Assembly: GCA_907164885.2 (NCBI GenBank)
Contig: OU015499.1
Span: forward strand, 158,886,489 to 158,950,488
Length of the DNA stretch: 64,000 bases
DNA from: Dolomedes plantarius
Taxonomy: Eukaryota; Arthropoda; Arachnida; Araneae; Dolomedidae
Direction: 5' to 3'
The position numbers were made by a program, and so were the translations under genes. Positions 36,042 through 46,018 of this stretch are shown here, one piece after another. How positions within the stretch are numbered: the stretch's first letter is position 1; each line of letters opens with the position of its first letter. Under the pieces are notes generated by a model. It ran no database searches. It saw nothing but the letters and a program-made list of their open reading frames with translations, and was not told the DNA's origin.

Positions 36042-39000
36042 TTGAAAATATCGAGCTTAAAAGACCATCATCTCATTGATAAGCTTACTGATAATAATTA
36101 TTCTGTGTGGAAATTTAAAATAGAACAGATTCTAATAAAAGAGGGTCTCTACGACGTTGTATTTGAAGAGAAACCGGAAACCGAAACTCCTGCATGGTTA
36201 AAAAATGACAGAAACGCCAAGGCGTTAATATGTTTAAATATTTCGGATTCACAAATAATTCATGTATTGCATGCTCAATCTGCTCTCGAAACATGGCAAA
36301 AGTTAAAAGGAGTACACGAACGAGTAAATTTAACAAATAAACTTTTTCTTCTGAGAAAATTATACTCCATTAAATATAAAGAAACAACCAAAATGCAAGA
36401 ACATATCCAGGAAGTTTTGATTTTACATGAGAAATTACGCAGTATAGGGGAAGAAATAAAAGAAAATAATTTGATCGCGATTCTGTTATGTTCGCTACCA
36501 ATTTCTTATGACCCCTTAATTACAGCTATCGAAAGCAAATCTGAACAAGAGTTATCGCTAGAATATGTGAAAAATAAATTGATAGATGAATATTCCAGAC
36601 GCGTTGAAATGAGACAAGCTAACCAAAAATTCGATTCACTCGCATTAAAGGGGTATAGTGAGAAAACGAAATTAAAATTCTGTACATTTTGCAACCGGAA
36701 AGGTCACGATCGCGAGCAATGCTTTTATCTGAAACGCAATAAAACCGGAAATCGAGTGCATCAAAACCACAAAATTCAAAAAGGAAATGACTCGGAATAT
36801 CATCGTCCGCCGCCACCTAGCACGTCAAAAAATAATCATAAATTATTTCAAGCTGAATTGCAGCTATCTTCGGATGTCAGTGGGAAACAAAATATAAAGA
36901 ATCAATCGGACGAAAAAGTTTTGAAGCAAGAGGGGATAAATTCCGCAGACCACTTTGTGCTAACAGCAAGTGAGAAAAATGAATGCAAATATACCGTAAT
37001 TTTTGATAGTGGTGCTACAAGTCATATGTTCTATGACAAGAGTTTTTTCTCTCAGTTAAATGAAAAACACAAACAAGTTGTAACTATTGCAGATGGAACA
37101 AAACTTAATTCGCAAGGGATCGGTGAAATATCTTTTCAGTGCGAATCTTTAGAAGGAATTGTAAGAAAAATAAAACTTGTAAATGTTTTATATGTTCCTG
37201 AGTTGGATTCTAATTTACTCTCAGTGCAGGCAGTAGCCAATAAAGGATATGTAGTAACTTTTGAGGATGACGTGTGCACAGTTAGAAAGGGTGATGAAAT
37301 AATAATTGACGCGAGATTTGGTAGAGGTTTATATAGAATAAATATAAAACCCGTAGAAGAAAAATTGTTTTCTGTCTCCGAAACACCTGTGTTATGCACA
37401 AATAATAACTGTATCTTAAAATGGCACAAAAGATTAGGCCATAGAAATTTGGAAACTGTTAAGAAAATTGTAAGGGAAGATTTAGTTTGGGGAATAACCA
37501 TTAATAATTGCTCTCACAGTTTAGAATGCCCAACGTGCATTAAAGCCAAACTGAGCGAAAAACCGTACCCAAAATATCCGTCACATCGATCTGAACAAGT
37601 CTTGGATTTAATACACACAGACGTGTGTGGTCCTATGGAGGTTGATAGTTTAGGGGGAATGAGATACTTTGTAACTTTCATCGATGATTTTTCGAGATAC
37701 ACTCAAATATACTTTATGTCATCGAAAGATGAAGTATTTGACAAACTCAAAGAGTATGTTGCGTCAACCACAAATAAATTTAGATTGACAATTAAAGCTG
37801 TTAAATCCGATAACGGAAAAGAATATTGCAATGAAGCCGTTGATCGTCACCTAAAGGAACTTGGAATTGCTGCACAAACCACAGTTCCGTATTCTCCGGC
37901 ACAAAACGGTGTCGCAGAAAGGAAGAACCGCTCCATAGTCGAGATGACGCGCGCTCTATTGATTGATGCAAACATGCCGAAAACTTTTTGGGCAGAAGCA
38001 GCAGCAACTGCGGTGTATTTACAAAACAGACTACCAACGAAGTCTACTGAAAAAACGCCTTATGAGATGTGGAACGGTCGAAGACCAAATTTAAGCCATT
38101 TAAAAAAATTTGGATGCAAAGCATATTTTCATATCCATAAACAAAAGAGAAGAAAGTTGGATGAGAAAGCAGAAGAAGGGGTATTCGTTGGATACGACCT
38201 GAGAAGTACTGGGTATAGAATCTATACAGGAGGACGAAGAATAGTCGTCAGCAGAACCGTAAAGTTCTTAGAAAATTCTAACCCATCACATTCGAACAAT
38301 GAAAATTCCAATGGACGCTACGATTTAGTTCAATTTAATCTCCCACAACCTCAACATGATGATAATGACGATATTCCTGAAGAGGGAAGCGAAGATGAAA
38401 ATAGAGATTCAGAAATACCTACACAATCAACAAGAAGCTCCGAAAGAAAAAACAAAGGAATTCCACCTGAAAGGTATGGCTATAAAATAAAAAATGAATC
38501 TCAAGCGTTTATAACTGAAAACAAAGATCCACAGTCCTATAATGAGGTATTATGTTTGCCACAAGAAGAAAAACAAGAATGGTTCAAAGCCATGCAAAAT
38601 GAATTAGACTCCCTAAAGAGAAATCACACTTACGAGCTAACAGAGTTACCTAATGGAAAGCACGTAGTTGGAAATAAGTGGGTATTCAAGAGAAAAAGAG
38701 GTGATAATGGCAAAATTAAATACAAAGCTAGACTTGTTGCTAAAGGTTTCACACAAAAATATGGAACAGACTATGACGAGACTTTTTCTCCAGTGGTAAA
38801 ACACACCACTATAAGAAGTTTTCTTACATGGGCAGCGTATAATAAAGCAAAGGTACATCAAATCGATATAAAAACAGCGTTTCTAAATGGAAATTTGAAT
38901 GAGGAAATCTTCATGAAGCAACCGGATGGTTTTGAACAAGACAACAGAGTTTGCAAACTAAAAAAGTCAATCTATGGACTCAAACAAGCAGCGAGATGTT

Positions 39001-40124
39001 GGAATGAAGAAATAGAAAAAACGCTCAAAAATCTAAAATTTGTACAAAGCGAAGCTGATCCCTGCCTGTTCTTTAAAGGAAGTAACAATGACAGAATAAA
39101 TTTAATTGTGTATGTCGACGACATACTCATAAGTTCTAAAGAAGAAAATTTAATTCGTCAAGTCATTGAGGACATAAAGAAAAACTACGAGATAACAGAT
39201 TTAGGAGAAGCAAAACATTTCTTAGGAATTGAGATAATTCGAGAAGACGACGGAAGCTTTCTACTATCTCAAAGAAAAAAGATCAATCAACTTGTGAACG
39301 AATTCCAGCTTCAAGATGCAAAACCTACTAATATACCAATGGAGACTAATTATTATGGCCAACAGAAGGAAGAAAATCTTCTGACTTCAAACGATCAATA
39401 TAGACAAGCAGTTGGAACACTGCTTTATATTTCTTCAGTTACTCGTCCAGACATAGCTGCCGCTACCCATATCTTGAGTAGACGAAACAATAATCCTAGA
39501 CAAAAGGACTGGAACGGAGTTAAAAAAATAATTAGATATTTAAAAACGACAGAAGATCTTGGTTTACGGATAGCGTCAGGATCTTTTCCTAACCTCTCCG
39601 TGTACTCGGATGCTGACTGGGGACAAGATCCTCAAGACAGAAAATCAACATCAGGATATATTTTCTTTTTGGGAAAGTCATGCATCGCGTGGTCATCGAG
39701 AAAACAGACTTGTGTTTCACTCTCAAGTGCAGAAGCAGAATATGTGGCGTTGTCACAGGCAATGCAAGAACTGTCATGGCTATTAAAATTGACTGACGAT
39801 TTAAATATTTCACAGAGACTACCCATAAAAGTTTTTGAAGACAACCAGTCGACGATTAAACTTATAGAGTCTGAGAAACATCACTCCCGCACAAAACATA
39901 TCGATACCAAGTATCATCACATACGAGACTTATACAAAAGAAACATAATTGATTTGTTTTACCTTCCTACTGAAAAAATGACTGCAGACATTTTAACGAA
40001 ACCACTTCCGAAACCAAAGTTTCAAATTTGCAGAGATCATATGCAGTTGGTGCAAGTTTCTATCGCAAAAGGGGGAAATATGTTGGGAAAGAACAAGGAT
40101 ATCAGATTTTGCTCTGAAACTTGA
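36042..40124 (+). CDS. Copia gag-pol polyprotein, intact, 1360 aa
   Basis: One open frame from an ATG 138 bp after the LTR, ending at a TGA 44 bp inside the 3' LTR. Domains in order: copia-type gag (DNNYSVWKFKIEQIL near residue 18); CCHC knuckle CTFCNRKGHDREQC (about 214-227); aspartic protease DSGATSHM (Asp322); pre-integrase HHCC (His462, His467, Cys496, Cys499); integrase catalytic triad Asp527, Asp590, Glu626, with 35 residues between the last two; reverse transcriptase with HQIDIKTAFLNG and YVDD (1024-1027); RNase H with VYSDADWG (Asp1190), SSAEAEY and the TKHIDTKYHHIRD segment. Integrase before RT is diagnostic of copia order. Length is close to Drosophila copia. No key residue looks lost. 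The polyprotein would assemble particles, copy RNA to DNA and integrate it. Confidence 0.97.
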   Translation: MKISSLKDHHLIDKLTDNNYSVWKFKIEQILIKEGLYDVVFEEKPETETPAWLKNDRNAKALICLNISDSQIIHVLHAQSALETWQKLKGVHERVNLTNKLFLLRKLYSIKYKETTKMQEHIQEVLILHEKLRSIGEEIKENNLIAILLCSLPISYDPLITAIESKSEQELSLEYVKNKLIDEYSRRVEMRQANQKFDSLALKGYSEKTKLKFCTFCNRKGHDREQCFYLKRNKTGNRVHQNHKIQKGNDSEYHRPPPPSTSKNNHKLFQAELQLSSDVSGKQNIKNQSDEKVLKQEGINSADHFVLTASEKNECKYTVIFDSGATSHMFYDKSFFSQLNEKHKQVVTIADGTKLNSQGIGEISFQCESLEGIVRKIKLVNVLYVPELDSNLLSVQAVANKGYVVTFEDDVCTVRKGDEIIIDARFGRGLYRINIKPVEEKLFSVSETPVLCTNNNCILKWHKRLGHRNLETVKKIVREDLVWGITINNCSHSLECPTCIKAKLSEKPYPKYPSHRSEQVLDLIHTDVCGPMEVDSLGGMRYFVTFIDDFSRYTQIYFMSSKDEVFDKLKEYVASTTNKFRLTIKAVKSDNGKEYCNEAVDRHLKELGIAAQTTVPYSPAQNGVAERKNRSIVEMTRALLIDANMPKTFWAEAAATAVYLQNRLPTKSTEKTPYEMWNGRRPNLSHLKKFGCKAYFHIHKQKRRKLDEKAEEGVFVGYDLRSTGYRIYTGGRRIVVSRTVKFLENSNPSHSNNENSNGRYDLVQFNLPQPQHDDNDDIPEEGSEDENRDSEIPTQSTRSSERKNKGIPPERYGYKIKNESQAFITENKDPQSYNEVLCLPQEEKQEWFKAMQNELDSLKRNHTYELTELPNGKHVVGNKWVFKRKRGDNGKIKYKARLVAKGFTQKYGTDYDETFSPVVKHTTIRSFLTWAAYNKAKVHQIDIKTAFLNGNLNEEIFMKQPDGFEQDNRVCKLKKSIYGLKQAARCWNEEIEKTLKNLKFVQSEADPCLFFKGSNNDRINLIVYVDDILISSKEENLIRQVIEDIKKNYEITDLGEAKHFLGIEIIREDDGSFLLSQRKKINQLVNEFQLQDAKPTNIPMETNYYGQQKEENLLTSNDQYRQAVGTLLYISSVTRPDIAAATHILSRRNNNPRQKDWNGVKKIIRYLKTTEDLGLRIASGSFPNLSVYSDADWGQDPQDRKSTSGYIFFLGKSCIAWSSRKQTCVSLSSAEAEYVALSQAMQELSWLLKLTDDLNISQRLPIKVFEDNQSTIKLIESEKHHSRTKHIDTKYHHIRDLYKRNIIDLFYLPTEKMTADILTKPLPKPKFQICRDHMQLVQVSIAKGGNMLGKNKDIRFCSET
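40066..40080 (+). promoter_or_regulatory. Polypurine tract of the copia element
   Basis: AAAAGGGGGAAA directly precedes the 3' LTR and overlaps the coding sequence for the polyprotein's last residues. Confidence 0.9.
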
Positions 40125-40455
40125 CTCACCAGGTAGCGCTACTGCACTACGATAAATGAACCAAAAAACTGCTCTTCCCTAAGAGACGGTTAGCGAGTGT
40201 GTTGTACGCGGCTAACGTGTCGCATGCATTCAACGAATGCTTCTTCTTTTATTATTTACTCAGATAGTCAGTAATGTTACTTTTTGTTTAATAAAGATTT
40301 TCTTTTCTTACGTCCACAAGATTAGCTATCTTTCATTCCTGTGAATCCAGTATCACCAAGAGATCTCTCAACCTTTTTTGACAACATACCAAAGGTAAGA
40401 AAACCTTTAATATTCTACATCTACGAATCTGCACGCCTTCGGACAAAGTCCAACA
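40081..40455 (+). repeat. 3' LTR of the copia element
   Basis: Read base by base against the 5' LTR I find no difference over 375 bp. It supplies the stop codon of the polyprotein at 40122-40124. Followed by the ACTAT duplication at 40456-40460. Confidence 0.97.
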
Positions 40456-40460
40456 ACTAT

Positions 40461-40716
40461 ATATCAAACTCCTACAGAGATAGTGGAAAAAGAACAGATT
40501 ATATCAGGAACTGACAAAACGCCTAAAAGGGCCTTGGACTGTGATAAAAACTCTAATTTGTTTTATAAAATACCACAGCAAAAAAGGGCTAATAAAGCCT
40601 CCAAATCATTTAAATTTATAGATCTGCAAAAATCATTTTTATTGTATTTAAGTTTTAACAACATACTGTTGCATGCTTTATCAACCTATTTAAAAAACTA
40701 CTTATTTTCCTCTTAA
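40461..40716 (+). pseudogene. Distal end of the copia-split gypsy pol
   Basis: After the right ACTAT the sequence is open to a stop at 40716, in the register that the gypsy frame has before the left ACTAT once the copia element and one duplication copy are discounted. It contains KEQIISGTDKTPKRALDC and a hydrophobic end. It is the C-terminal tail of the interrupted polyprotein. Confidence 0.75.
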
Positions 40717-41383
40717 ATCTTAAACTTTAAATATCGTGCAAATTTTAAGTAGTAGTATATAATGTACTTTTATGTCATTACTTATATATCCATATTTGTG
40801 GCAACAGATATTCATGCTAGGTTTTGGCAACGGTAGTTGTCAGTTCAAAATAAATATGGTTGCATAACGAATAACGTGTGCCGTCTGATCATTCTAATTT
40901 CCTGATCATACCAATGATTATAATAAAGTAGTTGTGTATCTAATACATTACACTAGTCAATTACGTTAATACAGCTAAATAAGTACTGAAACTTGACTTA
41001 TCAAATGATGATTCAATGAGATAGCATGCAATGTGAAAGATACAAAATACCCACAATTTTTTTGCCCAGAGTAGATTTACATGTCTAAATCAAGACAACA
41101 AATTTTGGCTACTAGACGTGTTCTATTCATAACATTTTAAAAAGTCTGTAAAGCCAAACTTCTCACAGTTCACCGTAGAATTATAATAAATTGAATAATC
41201 AAAAGACAGCTTTAGGATCAAAATCCATAAAAGGATAGAAAATATGTAATGAAATAATTATCAAAGGCAGGGCAATCCAATAAGTCTAAACCAGTTGGAT
41301 TGAATTTAATCCAACTGGTTTAGACTCATTGGATACAATTCAGCCTGTGTAATTAAGAGCCCCACAGGAAAAAATATTTAAAA
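40717..41383. other. Post-gypsy non-coding stretch with a near-perfect hairpin
   Basis: 40798-40911 has LTR-like character (TGTGGCAACAG start, AATAAA near 40850), but no matching 5' LTR is present, so it is not called. A 60-nt foldback at 41275-41334 has 27-nt arms with one mismatch around a 6-nt loop. Confidence 0.5.
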
Positions 41384-41842
41384 TATGTCTGAAAGGAAGT
41401 GCTTTGATCATTAGAAACATTCTAGAATGCCTAAGAAAATATAGCTACTCTGGCTTCAAGCAAGTTTCAGTTGGAGCCACAGAGCTTGCGACTTACTTAG
41501 AAGCCACTCTAGAATTTCAGGAAGCACGTTTAACAAAATGATAAAAGCTATTTCATGATGTATGAGGATGAACCAAAAACTGAAATGAAATCTTTGAGTT
41601 ACATTGGTTTTAACAAATACTGTACAAAGCTAAAGATGTTCATTCCAGGGGATTCCACAGAACACACATCAAAACACCTATTGGAACTAGAAATTGCCTT
41701 AACAGATATAAAATTGATTCAGGAAAATGACCAAATGAAGTCTATAAAAGATTTAAATGTAGACAGCTATATGGTGGTCAAAGAAATAGAAGTATTAAAA
41801 CTTACTCTTTTGGAAACCCTATACAATTTCTACAATTGCTAG
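41384..41842 (+). pseudogene. hAT-like (ZMYM1-type) transposase remnant
   Basis: Two open pieces separated by stops. The first includes QVSVGATELATYLEATLEF and the second (41555-41842) YEDEPKTEMKSL, FNKYCTKLKMF, LELEIALTD and DLNVDSYMVVKEIEVLK. The pattern corresponds to the segment of hAT/DUF4371 proteins between the catalytic core and the C-terminal dimerisation region, where family members read like ARELA..LE, ..YE..DEP and a D..DL..EL motif. No TIRs seen. A different family from the hAT at 60000. Confidence 0.45.
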
Positions 41843-44759
41843 AAATGACAGCTACTGGTTTTTCAAATGCATTTATAACTTTAAGGATATTTTAAACAAT
41901 GCATGTAACTGTAGCATTGGGAAAGAGAAGCTTTCCTAGATAAAAATTAATTAAAACATACCTAGGGTTGGTAGATAATATCTTAGGAGAGACTCAGCAG
42001 CTTTGTAATACTGTCTATAGGGAATGTAGAAAGAAGGAAATTAAAATTTCATCAATTTATAAATGATCTTGCAGATAAATAATCTAATAAAATTTGATTA
42101 TGAATAACTGTTCTGTGAATAAAATATATGTAGTCTAGCTACTTTTTAGTTTTTCTTTTCTTATAAATGTATATAAAAAATGAAATATGACCACCTTCCT
42201 AATTTTAGTCTTTTATGCACATTAAATATTTATCATTTAATATATATCAGAATTTTGAAGGACCTCCACCATAGTTTTTGCAAATGGGCCCTGCTTATTC
42301 CATCACAGCATAATTATACAACATAATTTTGGAGTACCAAGGAAAATAAAAAGCAAGAGAAATTTTCAACACTAAATTTTAGACACTTTTGCTACAGTTA
42401 CTTTCTAATTATTTAATATTTTTTACCCCCCAGAGGAGGGTAGGATACATATATTATAAAACATCAAACATCAGTTTGATAAACACATAACTGAAGGACA
42501 TAAACTATATACATTAAAAAATTCTGAAGACATGAACAGCTAGAAAGCAGTCATAAATTTTGACAGTACAAAATAAATCTATTATGTATTAAGAATATGC
42601 AGGAACAAGAGCAGACAATTAAAATCTAGTTCTAAAATGACCTAAGTACAATATTTACAAAACATTTTTCAAAATATCATATCAAAGCTGTCATAAATAT
42701 TAGTTAATACTGATTTTGTAAATCTTGGAATGTTTCTAATGAAGAAATCTTTAGAATGCATGGTGCAGAGGAAACTAAACATTTTATATGGAATATTAAT
42801 AATTGTGTGCAGTTTTGAAATGTTAAATAATTTATTTTCCCTTTAATAATAATTTCAATTTTAAATATCAAGTATTACTTTTAAATCCTCCTCTTTGAAA
42901 TACACTGATTTAAAAGTGTAAAAAAGCATATTATAATGAATGATGAACCTAAAATGTTGAATATTAAGGAGTATTACATTTAATGCTATTTCTGTTATCT
43001 TTATTGCTATGAAAGATGAGTATGATTGTTATTTATTAAATGTTGTTATCAAAAATCTTAATACTGAATGAATACAGAAACAAATAGCATGAAAAAAATT
43101 ATTTCAAATGCAATCATGAAAAAAAGTTCTCTGATAGAAGAATGATACAAGACAGGAATGCCTAAATGATACAAGAAAGCAGTACAGACTATTGCTCATG
43201 GTGCAAAGCTGTAAAAACTCCCCAGATCTGTAAAAAAACTCACCAAACTTTGATAAGCTTTAGATGTTTTAAAACTTTAATATATTTTAAGCATAAAATT
43301 AAATTTTAAAAAAAACCAAAAAAAGGAATGTTCAAAAATATGCTTAATTTTTATGGCCTCAAATTTTTTGAGTATATTAGTGGTTCCTTCACTTACGTTC
43401 TGCTACAATTAGATTGTAATCTTTATAGTAAATGTGTTTATTAATCAGTTTAATGGCTTAATAGGCTGCAAACCAGATCCAGCAAAGCTTCGCTATTACA
43501 TCACCAAAGGTCAGAGATTATATCTAAGAAATGTCACTTGGGTTTATTTCAGTTTCAACTAATTGAATTAATCAGTTTCAACTAATTAATTTTATGCTCT
43601 TTCCTAAAATAATTTAAATTTCGATCTATAAATTCATCAGTAATATTATTGTAAAAAAATTTTTCGCATTCTGCTTTATACGTTGAAATTATCTTTCTAC
43701 AAACTTTAAAACTTATTGTACTTAATTTTTTAACTATTTTTGTATTTTTATGTATTTATATTGAGGTATTTACATGTTTAACTTCTAGCTTTTACGAGTT
43801 AAAAAAAAAATAAAATTCTTCTGTTTTGAATATATTCTTTCCCCTAGACTATTTTGTACAAGCCATCCTATGAAGTATATTTAAAATGTTTAAATTTTGA
43901 CCTACTTTTTATGAAGTATATTTAAAATGTTTAAATTTTGACCTACTTTTTGAAACAGAGTGATACATTATGAACACTCTCTTGATATTTAGGCTGTTTC
44001 AATCATTTACTCCAGATAAATACTGTATTCAATATATTTTTAAAAAATATTCTAATGCTGTTTATCAGCTACTTTTTGTTGAATTTTTATACAGCATTGA
44101 CTGTCAGGCTAAAAGTTTTAAAACATTAAGAAACAGTATTTTCGTAAAATTCTCAGCAGGAGAACTCCGCTTAATGGAGTTTGACAACATTCCGCCGAAC
44201 GCCACAGGATATGGAACTGTTCCCTGCATATCTTATCTTTTACCACAATTATTTACAGTTCAAAAACATTTGCATGACTCTGATGTTATCTAGCAAAGTT
44301 GCTAAATACTTTATGTCTGACTTGTTTGATGATATGTTTGTAAATTTTGGATAAAAATTGTAAATAAAATTACCAGAGAAATCAGACTGCCAACTTTTAG
44401 CAATCTCTTGAAATCGTGGGGCGTATGTTTTAATAGCACGCCAACATTGACCTGAAAGTTATACTCTACTAATTTGCTCAAGACAATATACCATGGCTGA
44501 AGAGACAGTTTTTAGCAGTTTAAAAGTTAAGCGTCACTCACAAAAAATAGTGTAAAATGTAGAAATCATATATCATTTTCAGCATCTTAACAGAACAGTG
44601 GGGTCATACAATACAGAAAAAAATACCTGTAAATTAAATTTACTTGAATGGCGGTTTATATTTCTTGCATCTAGATCAATTTAATTTCAATATGTGATCC
44701 AAAGTTTGTCGGCAAGGACATCACACTTTACTTTTAATTACTACTATTATAGAGAAGCA
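41843..44759. other. AT-rich gene-poor stretch
   Basis: No recognised element. A perfect 41-bp tandem duplication lies at about 43870-43950 (unit contains ATTTTGACCTACTTTT). A 107-codon frame at 43970-44293 (includes FVKFSAGELRLMEFDNIPPN) has a peptide-like composition but no known domain. Confidence 0.5.
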
Positions 44760-45240
44760 AATGCAATAATCTACCTAACCATCAGGACTGTGGGAAACTG
44801 CTCGATATTGACTATGATACTTTAGAACAAGCTCTGTATTTAATACGCCTACCTTAACATCGAGAAGCTAAAGATATAGCTAAAAATGAGCTAAAGATAT
44901 AGCTTCATCTTACAGCTGTAGAACGAAAGCTGGACTGTTTACATTTTGTAGATGTGAAGTTGAGATGCAGTTCTACTGCATGGGCAGACGAATTTACATT
45001 AATCAAGGAGTTTGCCCCAACAAGGACCATCAAGAAAAATGGAGTAAGTACGTTCCATGCCAAGAGAAAAACTTATCAATGATGTGATTGTGAACAATGA
45101 GGTAATAAGAAACAAGAAAGGATAAATAATAATAAGAATAATCTACCTAACTGCGCGGCATAAACATACACACTCAAGTGATACCATCGCCACTATGACG
45201 GTATTTCTTATAGCTTCATAGTTGATTATAATCTACCCAA
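44760..45240 (+). repeat. Flanking direct repeat, left copy
   Basis: Aligns with about 50800-51230 in the same orientation, with landmarks AGAACAAGC, AATACGCC, CTGTTTACATTTTGT and AATAATAATAAGAATAATC. In both, a Cys-rich frame reads like VEMQF(Y/C)CMG(R/K)RIY. In this copy it ends early. Within it, AATCTACCTAACCATCAGGA at about 44770 recurs near 45231, a second, internal repetition. Confidence 0.7.
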
Positions 45241-46018
45241 CTATCAGGATTGTAAGAAACTGATTGATAATGACGACATGGAGATGGACAAACAGTTTTC
45301 GTGAGGTTCCAAATAGGGCTAAGTAAGCCCTTTACCCTCGGTATGGATATGGGAATCACTGAACCTTTTCACGCATGGTCCAAGAAGAAATCAATCAAGT
45401 TAAAAAAAAAAAAGGGTTACAAAATAAATTAAAGAAGTTACAAAAATAAAAACAAAAATGTTAGAATTTAGTAAGTTAAAGTTAACGCAAATTTAAATCA
45501 GCAAGACTTGTCAAAACAAAAATGTTCCAATATAAGATAAAATAAAAAGCAATATATAAAGATTAAACTCTCAAATGTCGAAGACGAGCCACAGAGGACC
45601 GCGAGCAGCAAAGATATTAAATGCTGGGATCAAACCTAGGATGGGAAAGAGCAATCAAGCAACCCGTGCTTGAAAACAGTCCGAAAAAGGAAGCAAGATG
45701 ATGAATTTGTATTACAGAGGTTAAAAAAGATCAAGCTTAACTACTGGTCGAGAGCAAAATATGTCTCGCAACCTGATTGGTTGACGAAACAGGATCCAGG
45801 AGCTTAGAAAAAGATATTATCAGGGAGGACGGCTCACAATTTGACCATGAGGATTCGTAGAGGCATATTCCACCAACGAGACGACACACTACCTTTTTTA
45901 AAAAAGCGTAAGAGGATGTGACTGCATATAATTAGGAAAAATTGGGAGGGGGGTTAAGCGGTCTAGAAAGAATTTAAGGAAAACGGAATGACAAAAAGAA
46001 AGAAAAAGAAATTTTAAA

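Larger units (their letters stand above)
35529..40455 (+). mobile_element. Complete Ty1/copia retrotransposon
   Basis: 4927 bp with 375-bp LTRs (35529-35903, 40081-40455) in which I find no difference when aligned by eye, ends TGTTGGG...CCAACA, flanking ACTAT duplication, a primer-binding site, an intact gag-pol frame and a polypurine tract. Every part needed for a life cycle is present. Identical LTRs mean the insertion is very recent. It lies in the same orientation as the gypsy pol it interrupts. Confidence 0.97.

Noticed and set aside
40798..40911. 3' LTR of the split gypsy element
   Set aside because: It has TG-start character and an AATAAA, but no second LTR copy exists in the window and no target duplication can be matched.
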